Assembly (NCBI RefSeq): GCF_009301415.1
Contig: NZ_CP045073.1
Span: forward strand, 1,193,501 to 1,257,500
Direction: 5' to 3'
DNA from: Paracoccus kondratievae
GTDB lineage: Bacteria; Pseudomonadota; Alphaproteobacteria; Rhodobacterales; Rhodobacteraceae
DNA: 64,000 bases
In this document: piece after piece, positions 52,115 through 61,073 of the stretch
Numbering within the stretch: the first letter of the stretch is position 1
How the letters are laid out: the number at the start of each line of letters is the position of its first letter
Position numbers and translations under genes: made by a program
The notes under the pieces: model-generated
The model's input: only the letters and a program-made list of their open reading frames with translations
Databases searched by the model: none
What the model was told of the DNA's origin: nothing

Positions 52115-53079
52115 GCCGGGGCTCCGGCGGTAACATCCTGCGTGCCCGCGACCATCAGCACTTCGGCAAGTACCGAGACCGCAAGCTGGCGGGGATCACG
52201 GGATGAAGGGATCAGCCCGATAGGGCCGCGCACACGCTGGCGTTGCTTGATCGGTATTCCCATGGAGGTCAGCCTTTCCAGCCGGTCCGCCTGCGTCCGG
52301 CGGCTGCCTTGGGCGCCGATGTAAAAAGCCGGACCGGACAGAAGCGCGCGCAGAATCTCGGGTTCGTAGTCATGGTCATGATAGAATAGCAGGGCTGCGC
52401 AACGATCGTCAGGCAATAGCTCTGCCATGTCAGGCAAAGGGCCAAGCCGCCGGGTCATGCACCCCATGGCCTGCGCCATGTCGAGGCTGCGATCCTCATG
52501 CGACAGCAACACATGCCGGAACCCAAGCGAGCGGACCAGATCAGCAAAGACCGCTGCTTCGGCGCCGGCACCAAAGATGACAAAGCGCAGCGGCGGGCGA
52601 AAGGTCAGGCGAAACCCCGCATTTGCGCCAAGCTCCAGCGTTCCCACCTTGGTCACCGTCAGGGTGGTGACCTGTCGCGCCGCCATGCGCCGGGCCAGGG
52701 TTTCCAGCGGCGCGAGATCATGCAGGGGAAACAGCATAACCTCGATTCCCCCGCCACAGGGCAGCCGCAGATCCATGAAGGGTGAGCCCTGCCCATAGCG
52801 CAGCCGCCGTGCGATCCCGATTTGGCGCACCTTTTGCGCGTGCAGCACCAGGTCGGCCTCGATACAGCCCGAACTCAGGGCACCAGCGGTTCGTCCATCC
52901 GCTGCGATTGCCATGGCTGCGCCGCGGGTCTTGTAAGCCGGGCCGATGGTTTGGGTCAGAACGGCCATGACGGTTCCGGGGCCGAACTCCAGTGCTGCAA
53001 GCCAGGGGTCCAGCAGGGCAGGGTGCTGGTCGCGCACCGGAATGGAAATGTGGAAATCCTGAATCACGAAGCCTCCCAA
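52111..53079 (-). CDS. xdhC: XdhC-family molybdenum cofactor insertion protein (second copy)
   Basis: The product has 322 residues. AVLTQTIGPAYKTRGAAMAI and GALSSGCIEADLVLHAQKVR form the N-terminal XdhC domain, and LRFVIFGAGAEAAVFADLVR the Rossmann-like domain. GPAFYIGAQGSRRTQADRLE and GPIGLIPSSRDPRQLAVSVL end the protein as in the family. It probably matures the three-subunit hydroxylase at 53996-57661, on the other side of the GntR gene. It is clearly diverged from the copy at 15448, so each hydroxylase has its own factor. Confidence 0.9.
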   Translation of the reverse strand: MGGFVIQDFHISIPVRDQHPALLDPWLAALEFGPGTVMAVLTQTIGPAYKTRGAAMAIAADGRTAGALSSGCIEADLVLHAQKVRQIGIARRLRYGQGSPFMDLRLPCGGGIEVMLFPLHDLAPLETLARRMAARQVTTLTVTKVGTLELGANAGFRLTFRPPLRFVIFGAGAEAAVFADLVRSLGFRHVLLSHEDRSLDMAQAMGCMTRRLGPLPDMAELLPDDRCAALLFYHDHDYEPEILRALLSGPAFYIGAQGSRRTQADRLERLTSMGIPIKQRQRVRGPIGLIPSSRDPRQLAVSVLAEVLMVAGTQDVTAGAPA

Positions 53080-53135
53080 CGGGTTGTCTTAAAGCTTCGC
53101 TCGACTGCCTGGGCCGTGAAGAGCGGGATTTAATA

Positions 53136-53186
53136 GATTGTTGACAATTTATCGGCATCGCCGCAAGCTAAAAATTGTCAACAATC
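53136..53186. promoter_or_regulatory. Perfect 15-base inverted repeat, GntR operator candidate
   Basis: GATTGTTGACAATTT (53136-53150) and AAATTGTCAACAATC (53172-53186) are exact reverse complements separated by 21 bases. Each arm also holds the near-palindrome ATTGTTGACAAT, so two dimers could bind. It lies between the divergent xdhC and GntR starts and ends about ten bases before the GntR ATG. Confidence 0.7.
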
Positions 53187-53196
53187 TGGAATCGTC

Positions 53197-53919
53197 ATGA
53201 GTCAGACCCCAACCCAGACCTTGCCCGACACTGATCCCGGTCTGAGCAAAAGCGGCCTTGATGCCGAAGAGCGCGTGGTCCGGCTGGTCATGGAGGGCAT
53301 CGGCCAGCATCGCATCCCGCCCGGACACAGGCTTGTCGAACGTGAATTGACCGAGGGTGCACATGCCAATCGTCAGGCGGTGCGCAATGCGCTGCTGCGC
53401 CTGTCTCAGGCCGGTCTGGTGCAGCTGACTCCCAATCGCGGGGCGACTGTCATGCAATGCACACCTGACATGACCCGACAGATCATGCAGGCCCGGATCA
53501 TTAACGAGGGTGCCGCCCTGCGGATGCTTGCCCCCCGGCTTGATGAGGCAGGATCAGGGCGGTTGCAGCAGATCCTGCGTAATGAAGCCTCGGCTTATGA
53601 CGAGGGGCGCATTAGCGAGGCGCGCCACTTTTCGCGCCAGTTCCACATCGCCTTTACCGAAATGGCCGGTAACGAAATGATCGCCCGTTTCATGCGTGAA
53701 TTGATCGCTTGCCAGCCGCTGCTTGCGGCCTGGGACCGGGACCGGCCGTCCAGTTTTTCGGGCGTGATCGCCCATACCAAGACGCTGGCAGCCTTGCAGC
53801 GCGGCGACGGAGCCGAGGCCGAGGCCGCCAACACCGAACTGCTATGCGCGCTGGAACGTGAGTTTCTGCGCGAATCGGCAGAACGCGATGTCGGAGGGAG
53901 GGCCCGCGGCACGCAATAG
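53197..53919 (+). CDS. GntR-family (FCD type) transcriptional regulator
   Basis: The 240-residue protein has an N-terminal winged helix (LVERELTEGAHANRQAVRNA, LLRLSQAGLVQLTPNRGATV) and a C-terminal all-helical FCD domain (RQFHIAFTEMAGNEMIARFM, AHTKTLAALQRGDGAEAEAA) that binds organic acids with a metal. It is divergent from xdhC and lies ahead of the hydroxylase genes. The perfect dyad in the xdhC/GntR gap suggests it represses one or both directions. Confidence 0.9.
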   Translation: MSQTPTQTLPDTDPGLSKSGLDAEERVVRLVMEGIGQHRIPPGHRLVERELTEGAHANRQAVRNALLRLSQAGLVQLTPNRGATVMQCTPDMTRQIMQARIINEGAALRMLAPRLDEAGSGRLQQILRNEASAYDEGRISEARHFSRQFHIAFTEMAGNEMIARFMRELIACQPLLAAWDRDRPSSFSGVIAHTKTLAALQRGDGAEAEAANTELLCALEREFLRESAERDVGGRARGTQ

Positions 53920-53995
53920 AAACGTCCCGGCGTAGCCCCGATCGGTAAGCGGCCAGGCAAAAGAATCGTCGCTTGAATAGCCAGAGGAGGGTGAA

Positions 53996-54859
53996 TTGCG
54001 CAGATTCGAGTACCACGAGCCAACATCACTGAAGGAAGCCTCGCAACTGCTGACGTCCCTGGGGGAGGGGGCGTATTTTCTGGCAGGAGGCACCGATTTG
54101 TTCGTCGAGATCCGCGAGCGGCTGCGCCAGGTGCGCCATCTTGTGAACATCAAACGGGTGCCGGGGCTGGACCAGATCGAATGGTCCGACCAAACCGGGT
54201 TGCGCTTTGGCGCGCAGGTGACGGCCGGGCAGCTGGAGGCCTCGGGCTATCTGAACGGCCGCTATCCCAACCTGCGGGCCGCGCTTAAGGCCCTGGCCTC
54301 GATTCAGGTCAGAAACCGGGCGACGGTGGTCGGCAATGTCTGCCGGGCCTCGCCCTCGGCCGATACGATCCCGCCGTTGATCGCCGATGGTGCCGTGATC
54401 GAGACTTATCGTCCCGGGGGCGGTCGGCATATTCCGCTGGCCGAATTCTTTGCAGGCCCCGGTCGTACGGTGCTGGAACCGGGCGAAATCGTAATCGCCG
54501 TGACCGTGCCGCCGCCCGCGCAGGGCAGCCATCGAGCCTATCTTAAACATGGTCGCCGCAAGGCTATGGAGCTTGCCACCGTCGGGGTGGCGGTCAGCCT
54601 TGAGGTCGAAGACGGGCTTTGTACAGGCGCACGTGTCGCGCTTGGTGCGGTTGGTCCGGTGGTGCTGCGTGCCCCACAAACCGAGGCAATACTTGTCGGC
54701 TCGCGTCTGGATGCCGCCGTTCTGAACGCAGCGGCAGAACAGGCGATGCAGGAATGCACGCCAATCAGCAATGTCCGCGCTTCGGCCGAATATCGGCGCG
54801 AGATGGTGGGGGTCCTGACCCGCCGCGCGGTGATGCTTGCCTTGGAGGAAGCGGCATGA
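53996..54859 (+). CDS. Molybdenum hydroxylase FAD-binding medium subunit (CoxM/XdhB type)
   Basis: The 287-residue protein starts at TTG 53996 after AGAGGAGGG. YFLAGGTDLFVEIRERL and LASIQVRNRATVVGNVCRAS are the two FAD-binding loops of the family. Later VALGAVGPVVLRAPQTEAIL and the C-terminal domain follow. The subunit transfers electrons from the iron-sulfur subunit to NAD or another acceptor. It is the first gene of an M-S-L operon with overlapping or nearly touching genes. Confidence 0.92.
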   Translation: MRRFEYHEPTSLKEASQLLTSLGEGAYFLAGGTDLFVEIRERLRQVRHLVNIKRVPGLDQIEWSDQTGLRFGAQVTAGQLEASGYLNGRYPNLRAALKALASIQVRNRATVVGNVCRASPSADTIPPLIADGAVIETYRPGGGRHIPLAEFFAGPGRTVLEPGEIVIAVTVPPPAQGSHRAYLKHGRRKAMELATVGVAVSLEVEDGLCTGARVALGAVGPVVLRAPQTEAILVGSRLDAAVLNAAAEQAMQECTPISNVRASAEYRREMVGVLTRRAVMLALEEAA

Positions 54860-55356
54860 ACAAGATTCATCTGGAAATTACCGTAAATGGCGAAGCGCGC
54901 AGCATGATGGTCGAAGGTCATCGCTCGCTTCTGGATGCGCTGCGCGAAGAGGCTGGGCTGACCGGCACCAAGAAGGGTTGCGATGTCGGCGACTGCGGTG
55001 CCTGCACGGTCATCGTCGATGGGCGGCCCGTTAATGCCTGCCTGATGCTGGCAGTCGAGGCGCAGGGTGCAGAAATCCTGACCATCGAGGGGTTGCAGCC
55101 CGATCCCGATACGCTGCACCCCCTGCAAGAGGCGTTCATGGAGCACGGGGCGTCGCAATGCGGCTTTTGCTCTCCGGGCATTCTGATCATGGCAAAATGC
55201 CTGCTGGATCGTAATCCCCTGCCCAGCGACGAAGAAATCCGCTTTGGCCTCTCGGGCAATATCTGCCGGTGTACCGGCTATACCAAGATATTTGATGCCA
55301 TTCGCACGGCGGGCCGCCGCATGGCCGCCGCCAGGGCCCAGTCGGTGGAGGCCTGA
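54856..55356 (+). CDS. Molybdenum hydroxylase [2Fe-2S] small subunit (CoxS/XdhC-type iron-sulfur)
   Basis: The 166-residue protein starts at ATG 54856, overlapping the medium-subunit stop by four bases. CDVGDCGACTVIVDG with a later Cys, and CGFCSPGILIMAK with ICRCTGY, hold the two [2Fe-2S] clusters. This is the standard small subunit of the xanthine dehydrogenase family. It has no signal peptide, so the complex is cytoplasmic, unlike the Tat-exported enzyme at 12677-15364. Confidence 0.93.
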   Translation: MNKIHLEITVNGEARSMMVEGHRSLLDALREEAGLTGTKKGCDVGDCGACTVIVDGRPVNACLMLAVEAQGAEILTIEGLQPDPDTLHPLQEAFMEHGASQCGFCSPGILIMAKCLLDRNPLPSDEEIRFGLSGNICRCTGYTKIFDAIRTAGRRMAAARAQSVEA

Positions 55357-55357
55357 G

Positions 55358-57661
55358 ATGACGAAGCATGAATTCCGCATTGTCGGCAAAAGCGTCAAAC
55401 GTCAGGACGTCATTGAAAAGATCACCGGCGAGGGCCGATACACCGGCGACTATCACCTGCCGGGCCTGCTGTCTGGCAAGATCAAGCGCGCCGAGATCGC
55501 ACATGCCCGGATCCGTCGGATCGACGTGTCACGGGCGCTGGCCTATCCCGGTGTCAAGGCGGTGCTGACCCATCACGACGTACCACGCGTGCTGCATTAC
55601 GGCTCGCCGCATCCACGTTCGGCGTCCTGTACGATGGACCAGTATATCCTTGATGACCGCGTGCGGTTCTGGGGCGAGGGGATCGCCGCTGTCGCCGCGG
55701 TCAGCGAGGAAATCGCCGATGAGGCGCTGGATCTGATCGAGGTGGAATACGAGCCGCTGCCCGCCGTTCTGGATATAGACGCCGCGCAGGCCCCCGATGC
55801 ACCGCTGATCCATGACGTCGGCCCCGGCGGCAATCTGGTGATCCCGCCTGTCCATATCGAACGGGGCGATGTCGAAAAGGGCTTTGCCGAGGCCGACCTG
55901 ATCCTTGAGGGAGAGTTCTCGGGCGGTCGTCCCGTGCCAACCTATATGGAGCCGAATGTCTGCATCGCAGACTGGGATGGCAGCAACAAGCTGACCTTCT
56001 GGACCTCGACCCAGACCTCATTCATGGTGCGGGGGGCGTTGGCCGAGGTGCTTGGCCTGCCGCTGAACAAGGTACGGGTGCTCGTTGATCATATGGGCGG
56101 CGGCTTTGGGGCCAAACAGGACCTGTTCCAGCATGAATTCCTATGTGCGCTGCTGGCAAAGAAATGCCGTCGCCCGGTCAAGATGGAGTTTACCCGGCGT
56201 GAGACCTTTCTTGCCGGGCGGTCGCGCCATCCCTTCCGGCTGTGGCTCAGGCAGGGTTTTCGCAAAGATGGTACGCTGACCGCGCGTGAGATGAAGATCG
56301 TCTATGAATCCGGTGCCTATGGATCGCACAGTCCCGGCGTCACCAATGTCGGCACTGCCTCGGCCACCTCGCTTTACCGCTGCGAAAATGTGCGGCTGGA
56401 TGGGCGCGCGGTCTATACCAACACGCCGATTGCCGGGGCGTATCGCGGCTATGGCGTGGTACAGACCTATTTCGCCATCGACATCCAGATGGATGAGGCG
56501 GCCGAAAAGCTGGGTATCGACCCGGCCGGGATCCGTTTGCGCAATGCTGTACGGGAAGGTGATATCGCCCCCTCTGGCCATCCTGTCGTCGGATATGGGC
56601 TGGAGGCCTGTATCCGGCACGGCATCCGTGCCTTTGACTGGGCGGGCAAGCGCGCGGCTGACCGTCACGATCCCGCCAACCCCGCGATCCGCAAGGGCTG
56701 GGGCATCGGCTGCGAGATGCACGGCTCATCTGCCTATCCGGGCATTAAAGAGCAGGGCAACGCCATTGTCCGTATGAATGAGGACGGCAGCGTTACCCTG
56801 CTGACCGGGGCGGCGGGGCTGGGGACCGGTGCCCATACCGCGCTGGCCCAGATCGTTGCCGAAGAGCTGGGCGTGCCCTTTGAGACGGTCTCGGTCGTGC
56901 ATGGCGATACGGATGTGGTGCCCTGGGATATCGGTGCATTTGCCAGCCACACCACCTATCTGGTCGGCTCGGCGGCAAAAATGGCTGCGGCCGAGCTGCG
57001 TCAGCGTGTACTGGCACGCGCGGCCGAAAAGCTGCAGGAAAAGCCCGGGCATCTGGAGATGGTCGAGGGGGTGATCTTGGTCCAGGGGCAGCCTGACCGC
57101 AGCATCACCGTGGCTGAGGCAATGGGCCCGTCGCGCGGGATTCCGGCCGAGCATCTGGTTGCCTCGGGCAGCTATATGCCGACCAAGTCCTACTCGTTTG
57201 CGGCGCATTTCGTTGAGGTTGCGGTAGATACCGAAACCGGAATCATCGAATGCCGCAAGGTGATGCCCGTCCATGACGTAGGCCGCGTCATCCATCCCGT
57301 CGCAGCGCAGGGGCAGATCGAGGGCGGTATCCAGCAAGGCATCGGCCACACCCTGACCGAGGATTATGTGATCGACCGGACGACCGGCCGGTCACTGAAT
57401 GCCGGTCTGGTCGATTACAAGATGCCGCTGTCGATGGATATGCCGGATATCGAAACTGTAATCCTTGAGGCCGCGCCCGATCCTGGGGGGCCATGGGGCG
57501 CCAAAGGGGTAGGCGAGGACCCGATCATTGCCATTGGCCCGGCCATTGCCAATGCCGTTTACGACGCCATCGGCGTGCGCTTTCACCACTATCCGATCAC
57601 GCCCGAGGATGTGCTGAATGGCCTGCGTCGCAAGGCCGCTGAAAGTTCCGCACGGGACTAA
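55358..57661 (+). CDS. Molybdenum hydroxylase large subunit (xanthine dehydrogenase family)
   Basis: The 767-residue protein starts at ATG 55358, one base after the small-subunit stop. VDHMGGGFGAKQDLFQHEFL and TPIAGAYRGYGVVQTYFAID are molybdopterin-binding motifs. PWGAKGVGEDPIIAIGPAIA carries the catalytic Glu. The AYRGYG loop is that of purine and N-heterocycle hydroxylases and differs from the AYRCSFR loop of CO dehydrogenase. With NCS2 permeases and a deaminase nearby, the substrate is probably a purine-, pyrimidine- or pyridine-like ring. Confidence 0.93.
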   Translation: MTKHEFRIVGKSVKRQDVIEKITGEGRYTGDYHLPGLLSGKIKRAEIAHARIRRIDVSRALAYPGVKAVLTHHDVPRVLHYGSPHPRSASCTMDQYILDDRVRFWGEGIAAVAAVSEEIADEALDLIEVEYEPLPAVLDIDAAQAPDAPLIHDVGPGGNLVIPPVHIERGDVEKGFAEADLILEGEFSGGRPVPTYMEPNVCIADWDGSNKLTFWTSTQTSFMVRGALAEVLGLPLNKVRVLVDHMGGGFGAKQDLFQHEFLCALLAKKCRRPVKMEFTRRETFLAGRSRHPFRLWLRQGFRKDGTLTAREMKIVYESGAYGSHSPGVTNVGTASATSLYRCENVRLDGRAVYTNTPIAGAYRGYGVVQTYFAIDIQMDEAAEKLGIDPAGIRLRNAVREGDIAPSGHPVVGYGLEACIRHGIRAFDWAGKRAADRHDPANPAIRKGWGIGCEMHGSSAYPGIKEQGNAIVRMNEDGSVTLLTGAAGLGTGAHTALAQIVAEELGVPFETVSVVHGDTDVVPWDIGAFASHTTYLVGSAAKMAAAELRQRVLARAAEKLQEKPGHLEMVEGVILVQGQPDRSITVAEAMGPSRGIPAEHLVASGSYMPTKSYSFAAHFVEVAVDTETGIIECRKVMPVHDVGRVIHPVAAQGQIEGGIQQGIGHTLTEDYVIDRTTGRSLNAGLVDYKMPLSMDMPDIETVILEAAPDPGGPWGAKGVGEDPIIAIGPAIANAVYDAIGVRFHHYPITPEDVLNGLRRKAAESSARD

Positions 57662-57679
57662 GGCGCACGGCCAGGCTAC

Positions 57680-57706
57680 TGCCCCCCGCCCGATTGGCGG
57701 CGGGGG
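57680..57706. terminator. G+C-rich hairpin between the convergent large-subunit and LysR genes
   Basis: CCCCCCGCC and GGCGGCGGGGG face each other around CGATT between the two stop codons. No T run follows, so termination would be weak; its location suggests a shared barrier for convergent transcription. Confidence 0.35.
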
Positions 57707-58645
57707 TCACTGACCCGATCCGGTCCGGCGAAACCCGTTGCGCAGGCTCGATTGCGTCGATCGGTGCAGAAAGTCGCGAAACAGTCGGCAGGCAGGCGAC
57801 AGCGAATGATCGGCCCGTTGAATAAGCGAGATCTTGCGGGTGATGATCGGCTCGACCGGCATCACCGTGACCAGTCCCATGGATTTCGCCAGAGGATTGA
57901 CGGCCGAGGTCATCACCGCGATGCCAAGCCCCGCCTCGACCATGCCGATGATTGTCAGCGGCAACGAGACATCCTGAAACGAACGGTGCAGCGTCAGGTT
58001 CACCTGGACACGCGCCAGCTCGGCCCGCAGCCGTTCGCGGATGGGGTTGCCCCGCTGCGGGCCGATCAGTGTTTCGGCTTCAAGATCTTTCCAGCGCAGC
58101 CCGCGCCGTTGGGCCAGAGGGTGCTCCGGCGGCATGACAACCAGAAAGGAATCGGTGGTCAGCTCCAGCCCAAGAACCTCGCTGTCCCGATCCGGAACGG
58201 TGCCAAGACCCAGATCGACCTGGCCGGATTTGACCATATCGACCACTGCCCGTTCCGACACATCGTGCATGGTCACGTCGATATTCGGGTATCTGTCGCG
58301 AAAGCTGCGGATAAGGCGCGGCAGCATCAGCGCTGCCTGCAAGGTGCCAGCGGCGATGCTGACCCGGCCCCGGCTGAAATTGTTCAGATCACGGGCATTT
58401 TCAACCAGACGATCCAGATCTCCGACGGCCTGACGCGCCACGGCCAGTGCCTCGGCACCAGCCTGGGTCAGCCGCAGCAATCGTGTGTGGCGATCAAACA
58501 GCCGCAGGCCAAGGTTTTGCTCAAGCTGGCTGATCAGGGTGCTGACCGCGGATTGCGACAGCCCCAGCCGTTCCGCTGCCCGCGTGAACTGTCCGCTTTC
58601 CGCGACGGCGACAAAGGCCCGGAACTGCTTGAGCGTGGGTTCCAT
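57707..58645 (-). CDS. LysR-family regulator
   Basis: From MEPTLKQFRAFVAVAESGQF (58645) the product has 312 residues. The helix-turn-helix (TRAAERLGLSQSAVSTLISQ) and the effector domain with ARDLNNFSRGRVSIAAGTLQ and GMVEAGLGIAVMTSAVNPLA are typical. It is divergent from the second NCS2 permease gene and convergent with the hydroxylase genes, so it probably controls the permease. Confidence 0.9.
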   Translation of the reverse strand: MEPTLKQFRAFVAVAESGQFTRAAERLGLSQSAVSTLISQLEQNLGLRLFDRHTRLLRLTQAGAEALAVARQAVGDLDRLVENARDLNNFSRGRVSIAAGTLQAALMLPRLIRSFRDRYPNIDVTMHDVSERAVVDMVKSGQVDLGLGTVPDRDSEVLGLELTTDSFLVVMPPEHPLAQRRGLRWKDLEAETLIGPQRGNPIRERLRAELARVQVNLTLHRSFQDVSLPLTIIGMVEAGLGIAVMTSAVNPLAKSMGLVTVMPVEPIITRKISLIQRADHSLSPACRLFRDFLHRSTQSSLRNGFRRTGSGQ

Positions 58646-58787
58646 GCGATCCCTCCATCTCAATTCATAGAAAGATCATATGAACAAAGTCAATTGTGCC
58701 GATTGATAAATGAATTGTCGTCGGCCCAAGATGAAGTGCATGCGCAAAAGACATGCCGACCAAGCCAGCAGACAGGGAGACGAAACC

Positions 58788-60227
58788 ATGAGTGGCACAC
58801 TCGATATGAGAAACTCTGCATGGGACGGGGAGGAGGCGGCCGCGCCAGTTGCTGTGTCCCGGGAAGGGGCAGTGGCCTTTGATCCGATTGAAGAAAAAAT
58901 GCCCGTTCCCAAGCTTGTGGCGCTGGGGCTGCAGCATGTTCTGGTGATGTATGCGGGTGCGGTGGCGGTGCCGTTGCTGATCGGCAATTCGCTGGGGCTG
59001 AGCAAGGAACAGGTGGCGCTGCTGATCAGCGCCGATCTGTTCTGCTGCGGCGTCGTGACGATGATCCAGTGTCTGGGCCTGTGGAAATTTGGTGCCCGGC
59101 TGCCGATCATGATGGGGATCAGCTTTACCGCCGTCCCGGTGATCATCGCCACCGGCAGCGATCCCGATGTGGGCATCCGCGGCGTTTTCGGTGCGGTGAT
59201 TGCCTCGGGGGTATTTACAGTCTTTGCTGCCTGGTTTTTCAGCAAATGGGTGCGCTTTTTCCCCTCGGTCGTGACTGGCACGGTTATGCTGGTGATCGGT
59301 GTTTCATTGATGCGGGTGGGGGTGAACTGGGCTGCTGGCGGCAATCCGACCATCCGCACTGCCGAAGGCGTTGTTCCGAACCCAGCCTATGGCGAACCCT
59401 TTGCCATAGCCGTCGCCGGGATCGTGCTTTTGACCATCCTGCTGGTGACCCGGTTCTTTCGCGGATTTTACGCTAATCTTGGCGTGCTGATCGGAATCGG
59501 ACTGGGCTTTCTGATCTCGATTGCGGCGGGCAAGGTCAGCTTTCAAGGTCTGGCCGAGGCGCACTGGGTCAACTTGGTCACCCCTTTTGCCTTTGGTCTG
59601 CCGACCTTTAACCTTTGGGGCACGATTGGGTTAAGCGCCGTGATGATCGTGATGATGATCGAGGCCACCGGTCAGTTTCTTGCCGTGGGTGACATGGCCG
59701 GGCAAAAGATCAGCGAAGAGCGTCTGGCGCGCGGACTGCGTACCGATGGTATCGGTAATATCATCGGCGGCATCTTCAATACCTTCACCTACACGACCTA
59801 TGCGCAGAACGTCGGGCTGCTGCAGATCACGGGCGTGCTTAGCCGCTATGTGGTCGCGGCAGGCGGTGCAATCCTGATCCTGCTGGGCTGCCTGCCCAAG
59901 ATCGCTTTCATCAGCGCCTCGATCCCCAGCTATGTGATCGGTGGCGCGGCGCTGGTCATGTTCGGAATGGTTTCAGCCACAGGGGTCAAGATCCTGGCGC
60001 GGGTCGATTTTGTCGGGAACCGGCGCAATGTCTATATCGTGGCGGTCAGCCTTGCGCTGTCGATGATCCCGGTTGTCGCGCCGACGATGTTTGACAAGAT
60101 GCCCCATCTGGTCGAGCGGATCTTTCACAGCGGCATTCTGGTCGGGACCTTTTCGGCCCTGCTGCTGAACCTTCTGTTCAATGGCATTCCGGCACGTGGG
60201 ACCGACCCGGCGGCAGCGGCGCATTGA
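58788..60227 (+). CDS. NCS2-family nucleobase:cation symporter (second copy)
   Basis: The 479-residue permease starts at ATG 58788 after CAGGGAGAC; earlier in-frame ATGs lack a site. VALGLQHVLVMYAGAVAVPL, MIVMMIEATGQFLAVGDMAG (conserved Glu) and FVGNRRNVYIVAVSLALSMI identify an NCS2 protein close to xanthine and urate permeases. It differs clearly from the member at 48800, so the locus may import two related compounds. A terminator follows. Confidence 0.92.
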   Translation: MSGTLDMRNSAWDGEEAAAPVAVSREGAVAFDPIEEKMPVPKLVALGLQHVLVMYAGAVAVPLLIGNSLGLSKEQVALLISADLFCCGVVTMIQCLGLWKFGARLPIMMGISFTAVPVIIATGSDPDVGIRGVFGAVIASGVFTVFAAWFFSKWVRFFPSVVTGTVMLVIGVSLMRVGVNWAAGGNPTIRTAEGVVPNPAYGEPFAIAVAGIVLLTILLVTRFFRGFYANLGVLIGIGLGFLISIAAGKVSFQGLAEAHWVNLVTPFAFGLPTFNLWGTIGLSAVMIVMMIEATGQFLAVGDMAGQKISEERLARGLRTDGIGNIIGGIFNTFTYTTYAQNVGLLQITGVLSRYVVAAGGAILILLGCLPKIAFISASIPSYVIGGAALVMFGMVSATGVKILARVDFVGNRRNVYIVAVSLALSMIPVVAPTMFDKMPHLVERIFHSGILVGTFSALLLNLLFNGIPARGTDPAAAAH

Positions 60228-60246
60228 TCGCGCCGGATACCTTTGG

Positions 60247-60274
60247 CGGGCCGGGATATTCCCGGCCCGTTTTT
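60247..60274 (+). terminator. Rho-independent terminator after the second NCS2 gene
   Basis: CGGGCCGGGA (60247-60256) and TCCCGGCCCG (60260-60269) form a perfect ten-base stem with a TAT loop, followed by five T. Confidence 0.9.
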
Positions 60275-60383
60275 CATGGGTTGTGATGGGCTTGGTATCG
60301 CCCGAGCCGTTCCACCGGTTCCGGTGGCTTATGGTTAAGCTGATTGGCCGCTAAGCCTGCAATACGACCCTGATGTCGGGGGA

Positions 60384-61073
60384 TCAGGCCCGGCCGCGTC
60401 TGCGCAGCCAGATCAGCCCGCCCGCCCATAGCGCCGCTAATGAGAACCAGGTCAGCGCATAGCCAAGATGGCTGTTGCGGAACCTGACCTCGGTCAGCCC
60501 GCCGATCGGTTGCGCCTCGTCCCCGCGATCGTCGGCGTCGATGAAATAGGGTGCGACCGGGCCGATGCCCTGTGCGGCGGCGATGGCAGAGGTGTCGCGG
60601 GAATACCAGCGTCCGCCGACGGGATCATTGCGGCGCAGGAACCCGCCATTGTTCTGGCTCATCCGCAAAAGCCCGCTGACCGTCACCTGATCCCTGGGTA
60701 AGGGGCGGTCGTTGCGGGCGGTCTCGGGGACAAAGCCGCGGTTGATCAACAGATCCCAGCCCTCGGTGGTGCGCATCGGCGTCATGACCCAAAAGCCCGG
60801 CCCCCGGGCAGTCACTGCCTTGACCAAAGTGTCGCTGTCGGCGCGATAATTGCCGCTGACCGTCACCCGGCGGTATTCGGCATCGCGCGGATCAAGCCCA
60901 GCCCAATCCGCTGGTCCGGGGGCGGGGACGGGATCGGCTGCCAGCCGTGCCTCAACCCGGGCGATGAGATCGGTTTTCCACGCCAGCCGCTGGACCTGCC
61001 AGACCCCAAGCGCGATCAGCGCCAGAAGGACTGCCAGCGCCCCGGCAGCCGCCAGCAGCCGGCGGAAATTCAC
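60384..61073 (-). CDS. surf1: SURF1-family assembly factor of the quinol oxidase
   Basis: The 229-residue protein begins at GTG 61073, overlapping the cyoD stop. It has a membrane segment at each end (LLAAAGALAVLLALIALGVW, LGYALTWFSLAALWAGGLIW) and the SURF1 hallmarks WQVQRLAWK, GFWVMTPMRTTEGWDLLINRGFVP. SURF1 delivers or stabilises heme a/o during oxidase assembly. Quinol-oxidase operons of Paracoccus carry their own copy in this place, which supports the genus suggestion. Confidence 0.9.
   Translation of the reverse strand: MNFRRLLAAAGALAVLLALIALGVWQVQRLAWKTDLIARVEARLAADPVPAPGPADWAGLDPRDAEYRRVTVSGNYRADSDTLVKAVTARGPGFWVMTPMRTTEGWDLLINRGFVPETARNDRPLPRDQVTVSGLLRMSQNNGGFLRRNDPVGGRWYSRDTSAIAAAQGIGPVAPYFIDADDRGDEAQPIGGLTEVRFRNSHLGYALTWFSLAALWAGGLIWLRRRGRA

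Noticed and set aside
55358..57661. Carbon monoxide dehydrogenase large subunit
   Set aside because: The active-site loop reads AYRGYG instead of the CO dehydrogenase AYRCSFR, so a heterocycle hydroxylase is the better call.
57752..58882. 376-residue plus-strand frame opposite the LysR gene
   Set aside because: Antisense to a clear LysR gene and running across the promoter of the NCS2 gene.
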